From contig NZ_SSMC01000003.1 of assembly GCF_004799345.1 (NCBI RefSeq), positions 620,001-684,000 of the forward strand: a stretch of DNA of 64,000 nt, written 5' to 3'. This document shows positions 8,059 through 16,698 of this stretch, one piece after another. How positions within the stretch are numbered: the stretch's first letter is position 1; every line of letters begins with the position of its first letter. The notes beneath the pieces are model-generated. The model did no database searches. It had not been told where the DNA came from and saw nothing but the letters and a program-made list of their open reading frames with translations. The stretch comes from Robertkochia marina. Lineage in GTDB: Bacteria; Bacteroidota; Bacteroidia; Flavobacteriales; Flavobacteriaceae. A program made the translations under genes and the position numbers.

Positions 8059-9804
8059 ATGGTAATTCTCGGACTCAACTATTATTTCCATGACTCCACG
8101 GCCTGTATCGTGGTAGACGGCAAACTGGTGGCAGCCATTGAAGAAGAGCGTTTAAACAGGGATAAGCATACCCGGGTTTTCCCCATGAAATCTATTGACC
8201 GTTGTCTGAAGATAGCAGGATTGGATTACGAAGATATTGATCATATAGCAGTATCGATCAAGCCTACCCATAATCTGGGTAAAAAAATAGGCTATTGTGT
8301 TTCCAATCTGAAAACCTTTAAGCCCTTTGTAAACCATGAATTCGTTCATGCTTACAATAAGCAGAAAAGTTTTTGGAACTGGTTTCATTACCATTGGGAT
8401 AAGAAGTCAGACGGACCGGAAGTTCATTTTATTCCCCATCACTACAGCCATGCTCCGGGATCTTTTTATGTCTCCCCCTATAAGGAGGCAGCGCTACTGG
8501 GAATTGATGGATCCGGAGAATGGGCCACCACCTGGCTGGGTTATGGAAAAGACAATACGGTGAAGTGCCTGGGCGAGAGCTTCTTTCCTCATTCTTTAGG
8601 ATCATTCTATGAGGCCGTTACCCAATACTGTGGATTCCGCACTTCTTATGACGAAGGAAAAACCATGGGATTGGCACCTATGGGCGACCCTGAGGTGTAC
8701 CGGGAGGAAGTGGAAAAAATGGTCAAGGTTGAAAAAAACGGTCAGCTGAAATTTGATCTGAGCTGGTTCAATTTCCAGAATATGCACTGGCAACGTTTGT
8801 CGGATAAGTTTTATAAGAAATTCGGTCCTGCAAGAAAGCCCGGGGAGGCTTTTGAAGATCGCCATAAGAATATGGCCGCAGCTTTTCAGCGTGTTTTGGA
8901 AGATCGTGTTTTGGAGATCTGTAATTATCTGTATGAACAGACAAAGGCCGAGTACCTGGTAATTTCCGGGGGTGTTTCTCTGAATAGTGTGATGAACGGC
9001 CGTATAGTACGAGAAAGTAAATTTAAAGACGTTTATGTGATGCCTGCCGCGGGCGATAATGGAACAGCCATTGGTGCAGCCTATTATTTATACAATGGTA
9101 TTTTTGAAAAGCAAAGGAACTATGTACATCTCAACCCTTATGTAGGCACCTCCTATACCAATTCAGAGATCGAAAGAGTATTGAAGGGGGCTAAGCTTAA
9201 TTACCAAACTCATGAAGATATTTGTGAGGTTGCTGCTTCCCTTTTGGAACAAGGGAAGATCATAGGCTGGTTTCAGGGAACCATGGAGATCGGTCCAAGG
9301 GCGCTTGGAAGCCGAAGTATCCTGGCCAACCCGGCCTATCCTCAAATGAAGGATAAGATCAATGCTGAAGTAAAATTCAGGGAGGCCTACCGGCCCTTTG
9401 CGCCCTCTGCTATCGTTGAAGCCAAGGATGAATTTTTTGACCTGGAAGTAGAGGCACCCTTTATGCTAAAGGTGTGCCAGGTTCGCCATGATAAACAAGA
9501 AATTATTCCTGCTGTTACCCATGTAGATGGCAGCGCCAGGTTGCAGACGGTTCGCAGGGAATTACATCCCAGATATTACGATCTGATCAAAAAATTAGGA
9601 GATAAAACCGGGGTTCCGGTGGTGTTAAACACCAGTTTTAATATCCAGGGAGAACCCGTGGTAGAATCACCGCAGGATGCTATTCGCTGCTTCTTCTCCA
9701 CCGGTCTGGATGCCCTGGTTATAGGAAATTATCTTTTATTTAAAGGAAATGAAGTCGTAACAGAAAAAAATGCATTTCAAACCACAGCATCGGTTGTTGA
9801 ATAA
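8059..9804 (+). CDS. NodU/CmcH-family carbamoyltransferase
   Basis: A 581-residue member of the NodU/CmcH/TobZ family, which transfers a carbamoyl group from carbamoyl phosphate, via an adenylate, to a hydroxyl group. The N-terminal ASKHA-like domain starts LGLNYYFHDSTACIVVDG and holds metal/adenylate-site motifs FIPHHYSHAPGSFY near residue 125 and DEGKTMGLAPMG near 199. The C-terminal domain begins near residue 390 with GWFQGTMEIGPRALGSRSI and includes FREAYRPFAPS and LNTSFNIQGEPVV. Length and motifs are complete. The MBOAT gene starts 26 bp downstream, so the substrate is likely a sugar of a surface glycan. The target sugar cannot be read from the sequence. Confidence 0.9.
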   Translation: MVILGLNYYFHDSTACIVVDGKLVAAIEEERLNRDKHTRVFPMKSIDRCLKIAGLDYEDIDHIAVSIKPTHNLGKKIGYCVSNLKTFKPFVNHEFVHAYNKQKSFWNWFHYHWDKKSDGPEVHFIPHHYSHAPGSFYVSPYKEAALLGIDGSGEWATTWLGYGKDNTVKCLGESFFPHSLGSFYEAVTQYCGFRTSYDEGKTMGLAPMGDPEVYREEVEKMVKVEKNGQLKFDLSWFNFQNMHWQRLSDKFYKKFGPARKPGEAFEDRHKNMAAAFQRVLEDRVLEICNYLYEQTKAEYLVISGGVSLNSVMNGRIVRESKFKDVYVMPAAGDNGTAIGAAYYLYNGIFEKQRNYVHLNPYVGTSYTNSEIERVLKGAKLNYQTHEDICEVAASLLEQGKIIGWFQGTMEIGPRALGSRSILANPAYPQMKDKINAEVKFREAYRPFAPSAIVEAKDEFFDLEVEAPFMLKVCQVRHDKQEIIPAVTHVDGSARLQTVRRELHPRYYDLIKKLGDKTGVPVVLNTSFNIQGEPVVESPQDAIRCFFSTGLDALVIGNYLLFKGNEVVTEKNAFQTTASVVE

Positions 9805-9830
9805 TGTTGATATTGAAAGTCCCCTGATTT

Positions 9831-11285
9831 ATGCTATTCAATTCTCTTGAATATTTTGTTTTTCTTCCCTTGGTCTTCTTTCTTTACTGGAAGGTATTGG
9901 GAAATAAATTAACAGGACAAAATATACTTTTACTGGTTTCCAGTTATGTGTTTTACGGATGGTGGGATTGGCGTTTTTTGTTACTCATCCTTGCCAGTAC
10001 CCTGGTTGATTTTTATGCAGGACAGCGAATAGGTCGGGCAATTCAGGGGTCAAGAACGGCCCAAAGGTGGCTTTGGGTAAGCATTCTTTTTAATATAGGA
10101 ATGCTGGGGTTCTTTAAATACTTCAATTTTTTTATAGGCTCTTTTATCGACTCTCTTGATGTCATTGGGTATAAGGTTCAAAGTATCTGGACCCTGAATA
10201 TCATTCTTCCCGTAGGAATTTCATTTTATACCTTTCAAACCCTTTCCTATTCCCTGGATATTTATCGTGGAAAGGTAAAACCCACCCGAAATTTTATTGA
10301 CTTTGCAGCCTTTGTCAGTTTCTTCCCGCAGTTGGTGGCCGGCCCTATTGAGCGATCATCTCATCTGTTGCCCCAGATCGAAAAACCCAGGAAGTTTTCG
10401 TATAACAATTCTGCAGATGGTCTTAAGCTACTTCTATATGGGTTGCTGAAAAAGGTGGTTATAGCCGATAGTCTTGCCCCAATAGTGGATGATATTTTTA
10501 CTAATCACCTAAGCTATTCCCCGGCTATACTTTTAATGGGGGCCGTATTTTTCGGGTTCCAGATCTATGGTGATTTTTCAGGGTATTCTGATATGGCCAT
10601 AGGAACCGCCAAACTTTTTGGTATTGAATTGCGCTCTAATTTCCGGTTCCCGTATTTTTCCAGGAATATCGGTGAATTTTGGCGCAGGTGGCATATTTCA
10701 CTTTCCACCTGGTTCCGGGATTATCTCTATATCCCACTGGGAGGGTCAAGAGTGGCAAAGCCTAAAGCTCTTAGAAATATTTTCATCATTTTTCTGGTGA
10801 GCGGACTCTGGCATGGGGCCAACTGGACCTTCTTAGTTTGGGGAGGTATTCATGCATTTTTATTTGTACCCTTGTTTGTACTCGGTGCCAACAGGAAGTA
10901 TAAAGGAAAGCATTTAGGAGAAGGGAGAATTTTACCGGGAATTAGAGAATCCCTCGCAGTTTTGGTCACTTTTATCATGGTATCCCTTAGCTGGATATTT
11001 TTCCGGGCGGAGAGTCTGTCAGCAGCATGGAACTATTTTAAAGGTCTCTTTAGTACCTGGGAATTCCCTGCTTACCTACACCCTCAGGGTTACCGTATGT
11101 CAGATTACTTTATTCTACTCTTGGTATTTTTGACATATGAATATAGAATAAGGTTTAACGAACGAGATCCTTTTCCTTTTAAAACCGGGACAATTCGGTT
11201 CATTTCGTATGCGTTAATGGTTTTTGCACTTTTGCTGTTCTATGACAGCGGAACAGATAGATCTTTTATATATTTTCAGTTCTGA
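9831..11285 (+). CDS. MBOAT-family O-acyltransferase (AlgI-like)
   Basis: A 484-residue integral membrane protein with about ten hydrophobic segments, starting MLFNSLEYFVFLPLVFFLYW as AlgI/PatA/DltB proteins do. The family motif FPQLVAGPIERSSHLLPQ lies near residues 165-182, and the catalytic histidine sits in SGLWHGANWTFLVWG near residue 328. MBOAT proteins move an acyl group, usually acetyl, across the membrane for transfer to an exported polymer. The stop codon overlaps the start of the next gene by one base (TGATG), which indicates translational coupling to the SGNH protein and supports an AlgI/AlgX-type pair. Confidence 0.93.
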   Translation: MLFNSLEYFVFLPLVFFLYWKVLGNKLTGQNILLLVSSYVFYGWWDWRFLLLILASTLVDFYAGQRIGRAIQGSRTAQRWLWVSILFNIGMLGFFKYFNFFIGSFIDSLDVIGYKVQSIWTLNIILPVGISFYTFQTLSYSLDIYRGKVKPTRNFIDFAAFVSFFPQLVAGPIERSSHLLPQIEKPRKFSYNNSADGLKLLLYGLLKKVVIADSLAPIVDDIFTNHLSYSPAILLMGAVFFGFQIYGDFSGYSDMAIGTAKLFGIELRSNFRFPYFSRNIGEFWRRWHISLSTWFRDYLYIPLGGSRVAKPKALRNIFIIFLVSGLWHGANWTFLVWGGIHAFLFVPLFVLGANRKYKGKHLGEGRILPGIRESLAVLVTFIMVSLSWIFFRAESLSAAWNYFKGLFSTWEFPAYLHPQGYRMSDYFILLLVFLTYEYRIRFNERDPFPFKTGTIRFISYALMVFALLLFYDSGTDRSFIYFQF

Positions 11286-12274
11286 TGGAAAGGTTGCTAA
11301 TAAAAATATTGTTTTATGGGGCTCTGATCCTTTTTATCCTGGAAGGCCTGGTGAGAGTATTTCACTTGCACAAGGGGACTCCCGAGCGGATGATTGACGA
11401 CAGAGGTGTTGAAAAATGGGTTCCGGGACAGTCCGGATATATTGCAACCGGGAACAGGCGGCAGAATTTTGCCGAATATCGCATTAACAACTTCGGTTAT
11501 AATTCATACCGGGAGTTTGCCCCTACTGAGGATGGCTATGAAATAGCGCTTATTGGAGATTCTTTTATAGAGGGATTCCATCAGGATTATGATAATTCTA
11601 TAGGGAAGAAGATAGAGGATAGCTTGCCGGGAGTGGAAGTTTATGAGTTTGGTTATGCCGGTTACGACCTGGCCGATGAGTTGCATCTCATTTCTGCCTA
11701 TCCTGAATTGTTTGATAAAATAGATCAGATCGTGATCTTTCTGCAATACCCTGATGATCTTTTGAGAGGCTCGTTTAAAATTTCCAAGGAACGCTTGAAG
11801 CTTCAGGAAGGTACCTATGCCTTATTAAAGAAAAGCAAGCTATTGGTCTATTTACAGAATATTAGGTTTTTGGGAAATATGACCGGTAAACTGAACTCTT
11901 GGAAGAGTAACCTTTTCAGGCAAGGGGGGGGGGAGGAAAAACGAGACCAAAATAAGGAACAAAGACTTGGGGATTTAACATTACACAATTTTAAATCCTT
12001 ACTTACCGATCCCGGACTGAAAACTAAAAAGATCTCATTTTTAGTAGACCGGAAATCTTTTCCTGATCAGTTTATGAGTTACCTTGAAAAAGAGGGTATA
12101 AGTACTATTGATTATGGAGAGGCATTGGAATTTCAACAAACTCCCGTTACCTTAATTTATGATATGCACTGGAATGATCAGGGACGCAAGGTGATTGCTG
12201 AAGAGCTCATATCTTTTATTCGTGTGCATTACGGAATCCTGGCGGAAAACGGCGATATCTTGAAAATGAAGTAA
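11285..12274 (+). CDS. SGNH/AlgX-like O-acetylation partner protein
   Basis: A 329-residue protein with one N-terminal membrane helix (residues 4-22) and an extracytoplasmic SGNH domain. Block I is IALIGDSFIEGF near residues 88-99, with the Ser nucleophile near 93. The C-terminal catalytic dyad is in YDMHWNDQGRKVIAEEL near 293-309 (DxHWNDxG). It is coupled by a one-base overlap to the MBOAT gene and most likely takes the acyl group from it and passes it to a polysaccharide, as AlgJ/AlgX do. A run of ten G at 11924-11933 encodes a Gly-Gly-Gly stretch in a hydrophilic linker near residue 214. A one-base slip there would truncate the protein before the second half of the active site. Confidence 0.85.
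   Translation: MERLLIKILFYGALILFILEGLVRVFHLHKGTPERMIDDRGVEKWVPGQSGYIATGNRRQNFAEYRINNFGYNSYREFAPTEDGYEIALIGDSFIEGFHQDYDNSIGKKIEDSLPGVEVYEFGYAGYDLADELHLISAYPELFDKIDQIVIFLQYPDDLLRGSFKISKERLKLQEGTYALLKKSKLLVYLQNIRFLGNMTGKLNSWKSNLFRQGGGEEKRDQNKEQRLGDLTLHNFKSLLTDPGLKTKKISFLVDRKSFPDQFMSYLEKEGISTIDYGEALEFQQTPVTLIYDMHWNDQGRKVIAEELISFIRVHYGILAENGDILKMK
11924..11933 (+). repeat. G10 homopolymer inside the SGNH gene
   Basis: Ten consecutive G bases in a moderately AT-rich gene, in frame as written. Long G tracts inside surface-glycan genes are classic slipped-strand contingency sites, so this gene may be phase variable. Confidence 0.7.
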
Positions 12275-12290
12275 CATCTTTAACTCTTAA

Positions 12291-12343
12291 GCTTACATAT
12301 AAAATTCAGATGTAAGCAGGAAACCCTGTTAGTCGTTTTCCTG
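12291..12343. terminator. Hairpin pair between convergent genes
   Basis: Two stem-loops lie between the SGNH gene and the convergent fusion gene. The first is GCTTACAT (12291-12298) pairing with ATGTAAGC (12310-12317) across an 11-base loop. The second is CAGGAAA (12317-12323) with TTTCCTG (12337-12343). T-rich flanks are modest, so a bidirectional terminator is likely but not certain. Confidence 0.5.
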
Positions 12344-12382
12344 TGACTTAACCTGCCTTAAATATATATTGCCGGAACGATA

Positions 12383-15300
12383 TTAGGTGGATGCTGCCTC
12401 CTGCAATTTTGGAACCCGGTATTTTGGAAAATAACCGTTATGTTTAGGCAATTTATTTCCGCACAATGCGTTATAGACTTCCCGGTTGATCACCTTTCGT
12501 CCGGTATAGAAGACAAAATCTTCATCCTTGGGGAAAAGATGTTTTTTACTTTTATACAATCCGTCATTGTCCTTTCTACCTCCTCCGAGGATATACCAGG
12601 ACAGACCTTTTTGCCGCCCCATTTCTATAATTTCTACCCGGAGGTAATCGTTTGGACGATAGGAAAAGAATTTAGTCCTTGTACCGCCAAGAAAGGCGAA
12701 CATGCTGTTTTGATGTGTAATTATGAGTTCTGTGGAGGCAATTTCATTGTCCTTAATTGCAAAAGTGAGGATAAATGAATCCGGGTCTGAAAAGATCAGA
12801 TTTTCAAAATAGTCAAGATGGAAGAAATAAAAACTGGCAGCATTATTACGGTCCATGGTCTCGGTATACACAGCGTGAAAGGAGGCAATATGATCGCGGG
12901 AAATCTTCTTACCGGAAAATGATTGAAAAGTTAAATGGTTCTTTTCCGCTTTTCGGTAATTGTTTCGAACCTTGGGTTTGAATTGTTTCCATTGTTTTTC
13001 CGGGTCATTCAGGATTCTACCTTTTATATTTTTTAAAGTAGGAATGATTTCTCCATTGTACCCAACATGATTTTCGTTGTGATTAAACCTGATAAATTCA
13101 GTCACAATATTTTCGTCCTGATACCATTTTTCTATCAAATCCCAAAAGACTTCCTTCAAATCAGCGGTAACTTCAGGCTTAAATAAAGGGCCTCCGTAAC
13201 CATAAGGCGTAGTCACATCAAAATAGCCTGAGTATTGGCCATGAGCAATTTTCCGCTTCACCAAGGGCATTATTGCAAGACTACGACCCTTGTGTTTTAA
13301 TTCTACCACCAGTAATTGATTGTCATCCTGTGAATGATGTTTAAAATATTCATAGCGGTAGTAAGGGTGCTCATCGTATTCTTTAAGGATTTCTTTATAA
13401 ATGTTTACATCTCTGCCATTGTCGAGCTTATGTATCTTTAATTCAGGCTCCACCTCTTCATACTTCTCAGAGGGAGTCGTCAAGACTTTTGATAATATTT
13501 CGGCGATTGAAATAATTCTTCCGCAATGCTCAACATGCCATATCGGATTCCCTTCAATTACATTTCCTGCTAAAAGAGGGCCGATCACATGTAGTCCCTT
13601 CGACGTTTCAAGGTTTTGATTTACGGTGAGTCCTCTACCGGAAGGATTAATCTTTGCCATTTCACTGTCAATCAAGTTCCTTATGACCAACGGGGCTTCA
13701 AGATCTGAGAGTTTAGAAGAGCCAAGACAGTTAATGACAATATCAATGGGTTGGTCTAAAATTGCTATTGAATCTTGTTCGGTTTTGTAAACCAGGGAAA
13801 GCTGTTGATGATCGGCCAGGTCCAGCTTTTCGAAGCTTCCTTTTAAGTGTGAAAACCTCCCTTGAGATTTTAAAACATCAATGGTTTTGGTATAGTGATA
13901 TCCCGCCACCCTTTGTCTTCGGCCGATCTCATTCCCGTAATAACAGGCAAATCTTTCTTTTTCCCTTTGATCCAGTTTTTCAAGGAGTGGTACAAAAGCG
14001 TTTGAAATAGGACCTACAGTTATGGCTGCCCCAATTCCCAGTTCCTCGGCATCATTCAAGTCATTGGTTATGCCTTGCATAATTTGTTTGGCAGTGAGCT
14101 TTTGGATTTCCAATAAAGCCAAGGTATGTTTCGGTATAAATGATTTTTCATTATTAGTATCCACAATAGAATTAGGATACAGGCCATGGGTCGATAAGAA
14201 GAAATAGTGGCCCACCTTTGAATCGATGCCCCTGAGATCATTCATTTTATATAAAAATTCCAGGGCACTGGCGTTAGACCCCAGGATCAATACATTCTTT
14301 TTATGATTGGATTTTAAGGATTTTATGATCTGTTTGATTACCCTGTTCATCCCCTGTTCGTAAGGGTTGGATATAAATAGATGACGGTCATTTGGGATGC
14401 TTTCAGGAACATTTAATGTACGTTGCTTAGGAGATCCTATACCCAATACAGCTTTCTTTGTTTTGATATTTTTTTGAAGTCCTTTTAAATAGAAACCAAA
14501 CTCCTCGCGTTGAATGTCTTCAATTTCATCAGTAACATATTCTATATGTATCTTTCCGGATTTTTGATATTCCCCGATGGTTTCTTGCAGTTTCTCCTGG
14601 ATATAGGAGCCAAAGAAACTTCTTGGAATAAACAGATGATCCCACTTTCCGTTTTGGATGGCCTTTCTGTTGGAATACAACCATTCATTGGTCAGGGATC
14701 CTCCTTCTTCTTTCAGCCTTTTTAAAAGCCAATCTTTATTGAGGTTGAGCCAATCGGTGAACTGATTGAGTTCGGGCTTTGGGAGGAAATCTTTTAAGGC
14801 GGTAATGAGGTGGGTGGAATGCCCTGATCTTTTCCCGTAAGCCACCCCGGTAAAGAATTCTCCGGATTTTTCGATCACAGCAATCCTGATCTTTTTGGAT
14901 TGAGGAGGCAGTTTTTTAAGAGACTTTAGTAAGGTAAAAGCTGTCGAGATCCCCGCCCCGATAAAGGCCAAATCGAAGGGTATTTCTTCAGAGTTATTTT
15001 CTGGTAGTACTGGGGGTACCTGTCTTTTGATGATACGGCCTGGATTTCCTACCACTGTACAGTAATCCGGAACGTCTTTTAATACGACCGCTCCGGCACC
15101 TATGGTACACCATTTTCCAATTTTAACCGTGGGGATGATCACCGCTCCAACCCCGACATGGGTGCCTTCTCCGATTTCGACATGTCCTGTTAGGGCTGCT
15201 TTAGGGGAAATATGAGCATAATCACCAATGATATTATCGTGATCAATGCTGGCGGCAGTATTTATTATGACATGTTTTCCAATGACCGTATTGGGTTGGA

Positions 15301-15646
15301 CTATGGCACCGGCAAATACGACCGTCCCATCCCCAATAGTTGAATTTGAAGCGATGATGGCCGATTTATGGATCACCTTTTGGAAATTCGACTGAAGCAA
15401 TTGACTTATTTCGGCGCGTTGCCGGTTGTTACCAATAGCAATGACCATTGGGGTGCTCTGTATTATACTATTTTTGTCTTTTCCACGCAATCCTTTAACA
15501 ACATTCACCGAAGCTCGATGTACACCTTCAGGATGATCATCAAAAACTTCAGTTATGCGATATCCATTTTCTTCAAGGACATGACGTATTACTTGCGAAT
15601 GTCCGCCGGAACCATAGATCTTAACAGGTGGATGAGAGGTATTCAT
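12383..15646 (-). CDS. Three-part fusion: PglD-like acyltransferase, FAD/NAD(P) oxidoreductase, FemAB/GNAT-like domain
   Basis: A 1087-residue single frame. Residues 1-215 resemble PglD/NeuD sugar O/N-acetyltransferases: a small Rossmann part (KIYGSGGHSQVIRHVLEE) and a left-handed beta-helix of hexapeptide repeats (HVEIGEGTHVGVGAVIIP). Residues 225-735 resemble the FAD-NAD(P)-binding family (PF13454 type), with DLAFIGAGISTAFTLL near 225, GEFFTGVAYGKRSGHSTHL near 265, a second nucleotide loop VLILGSNASALEFLY near 453 and DIVINCLGSSKLSD near 634. Residues 740-1087 look like a FemAB/GNAT-type acyltransferase (VRNNYRKAEKNHLTFQ, then ISTELIITH-like strands and WYILGGGRKDNDGLYKSK). No stop or frameshift is visible. 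The gene is near a PglC-like transferase, so a role in making an acyl-modified sugar is plausible. The joint reaction is unknown, and I know of no characterised enzyme with this order. Confidence 0.8.
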   Translation of the reverse strand: MNTSHPPVKIYGSGGHSQVIRHVLEENGYRITEVFDDHPEGVHRASVNVVKGLRGKDKNSIIQSTPMVIAIGNNRQRAEISQLLQSNFQKVIHKSAIIASNSTIGDGTVVFAGAIVQPNTVIGKHVIINTAASIDHDNIIGDYAHISPKAALTGHVEIGEGTHVGVGAVIIPTVKIGKWCTIGAGAVVLKDVPDYCTVVGNPGRIIKRQVPPVLPENNSEEIPFDLAFIGAGISTAFTLLKSLKKLPPQSKKIRIAVIEKSGEFFTGVAYGKRSGHSTHLITALKDFLPKPELNQFTDWLNLNKDWLLKRLKEEGGSLTNEWLYSNRKAIQNGKWDHLFIPRSFFGSYIQEKLQETIGEYQKSGKIHIEYVTDEIEDIQREEFGFYLKGLQKNIKTKKAVLGIGSPKQRTLNVPESIPNDRHLFISNPYEQGMNRVIKQIIKSLKSNHKKNVLILGSNASALEFLYKMNDLRGIDSKVGHYFFLSTHGLYPNSIVDTNNEKSFIPKHTLALLEIQKLTAKQIMQGITNDLNDAEELGIGAAITVGPISNAFVPLLEKLDQREKERFACYYGNEIGRRQRVAGYHYTKTIDVLKSQGRFSHLKGSFEKLDLADHQQLSLVYKTEQDSIAILDQPIDIVINCLGSSKLSDLEAPLVIRNLIDSEMAKINPSGRGLTVNQNLETSKGLHVIGPLLAGNVIEGNPIWHVEHCGRIISIAEILSKVLTTPSEKYEEVEPELKIHKLDNGRDVNIYKEILKEYDEHPYYRYEYFKHHSQDDNQLLVVELKHKGRSLAIMPLVKRKIAHGQYSGYFDVTTPYGYGGPLFKPEVTADLKEVFWDLIEKWYQDENIVTEFIRFNHNENHVGYNGEIIPTLKNIKGRILNDPEKQWKQFKPKVRNNYRKAEKNHLTFQSFSGKKISRDHIASFHAVYTETMDRNNAASFYFFHLDYFENLIFSDPDSFILTFAIKDNEIASTELIITHQNSMFAFLGGTRTKFFSYRPNDYLRVEIIEMGRQKGLSWYILGGGRKDNDGLYKSKKHLFPKDEDFVFYTGRKVINREVYNALCGNKLPKHNGYFPKYRVPKLQEAAST

Positions 15647-16044
15647 AATTAGTGCTTATGGTTAAGAATAACCGATAAATGATTGACTTATAAAAAAAAA
15701 GGGGAGGAGAAAAGCATAAATCAAATGGCGATATTGATTTATTTCGGTATTCATAGAGTTAGTAATTGGAAGTATAGTATTAAGGGTAATTTAAATAAGA
15801 ATTTTCGCCCAAATAAATGTTAACGTCCAATTACCGGATATTTGGATAAAAGAAGGTAAAACTGATTTTATATATGACAATCTAATTAAATTGAAAGCAA
15901 AAGCCTATTAAAAAATTGAAATACAGTAGGTTGGTATTGTTTTGATGTTGCCTAGTTCCATGTGTTCTTGCAGCTTTGTTTATGATGAATACCAAATATT
16001 TTGGATCATTATTAATGATTCAGAATGAAAGTGTTTTACTCGGA
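15647..16044. other. 398-bp AT-rich intergenic region
   Basis: It lies between two minus-strand genes and should hold the promoter of the fusion gene and the 3' end of the sugar-transferase transcript. I see no ORF of note, no convincing hairpin terminator and no repeat. An A9 run is present near 15692. Confidence 0.5.
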
Positions 16045-16698
16045 TTAAGGTGAATAATTCGACTTTGAAACGAAATAATTCAGGGACCCGGATTTTCTGT
16101 AGCTGTCCAGGTCCATCATGGTCGATTCCGGGATGATCTCAATATCTTTTCTTTGGATGACATTTTTTATGGTAAGAAGAATGATCTTTATATCGTTTAA
16201 TAGGGAAAGGTTTTTTGCATAATTCACATCCAGTTGAAGGCGCTCGTTCCAAGGAACAAAATTTCTACCTGAAACCTGAGCAAGGCCTGTGATTCCGGGG
16301 TTAACACTGTGACGGAGGCGTTCCTTTTCGGTGTAATAAGGAAGGTATTTGATTAAGAGGGGGCGAGGGCCAACAAAGCTCATTTCTCCTTTTAGGACAT
16401 TAAAAAGTTGTGGAAGCTCATCAAGGGAGGTTTTTCTGAGAAAAGCTCCGGTAGGAGTGAGCCTTTCTACATCCGGGAGTAATTTGCCGTTCTCATCGGT
16501 GCGGTCGGTCATGGTTTTAAATTTAATAATGGAAAAGATCACTTCATCTTTTCCTGGCCGCTTTTGATAAAAGAAAGGATTTCCGTCATTTTTAAACCAC
16601 AATACGATTGTAACTACTAGTATTACTGGGCTGAATAATAACAAAAGTACTAGGCTTCCCCAAAAGTCAATGAATCGTTTCCCAAATCTTTTATACAT
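16045..16698 (-). CDS. PglC/WcaJ-like undecaprenyl-phosphate sugar phosphotransferase
   Basis: A 217-residue monotopic sugar transferase of the PF02397 family, which starts a glycan by moving a sugar-1-phosphate to undecaprenyl phosphate at the inner membrane. One hydrophobic hairpin helix follows KRFIDFWGS at the N-terminus. The catalytic region includes FKTMTD near residue 65, LRKTSLDELPQLFNVLKGEMS near 93 and VGPRPLL, then NPGITGLAQVSGRN. The length matches the short PglC form without the WbaP N-terminal domains. I chose the ATG at 16698 over a longer frame from 16761, because it begins directly at the family start and overlaps the upstream GT4 stop by 8 bp, as expected in an operon. It is the likely first enzyme of the locus polysaccharide. 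Confidence 0.92.
   Translation of the reverse strand: MYKRFGKRFIDFWGSLVLLLLFSPVILVVTIVLWFKNDGNPFFYQKRPGKDEVIFSIIKFKTMTDRTDENGKLLPDVERLTPTGAFLRKTSLDELPQLFNVLKGEMSFVGPRPLLIKYLPYYTEKERLRHSVNPGITGLAQVSGRNFVPWNERLQLDVNYAKNLSLLNDIKIILLTIKNVIQRKDIEIIPESTMMDLDSYRKSGSLNYFVSKSNYSP

Noticed and set aside
12383-15646. The fusion as an assembly error joining separate genes
   Set aside because: The frame is continuous across both linkers, and the decayed copy extends past the FAD core towards the third part, though it does not cover either junction fully; the fusion is the simpler reading.
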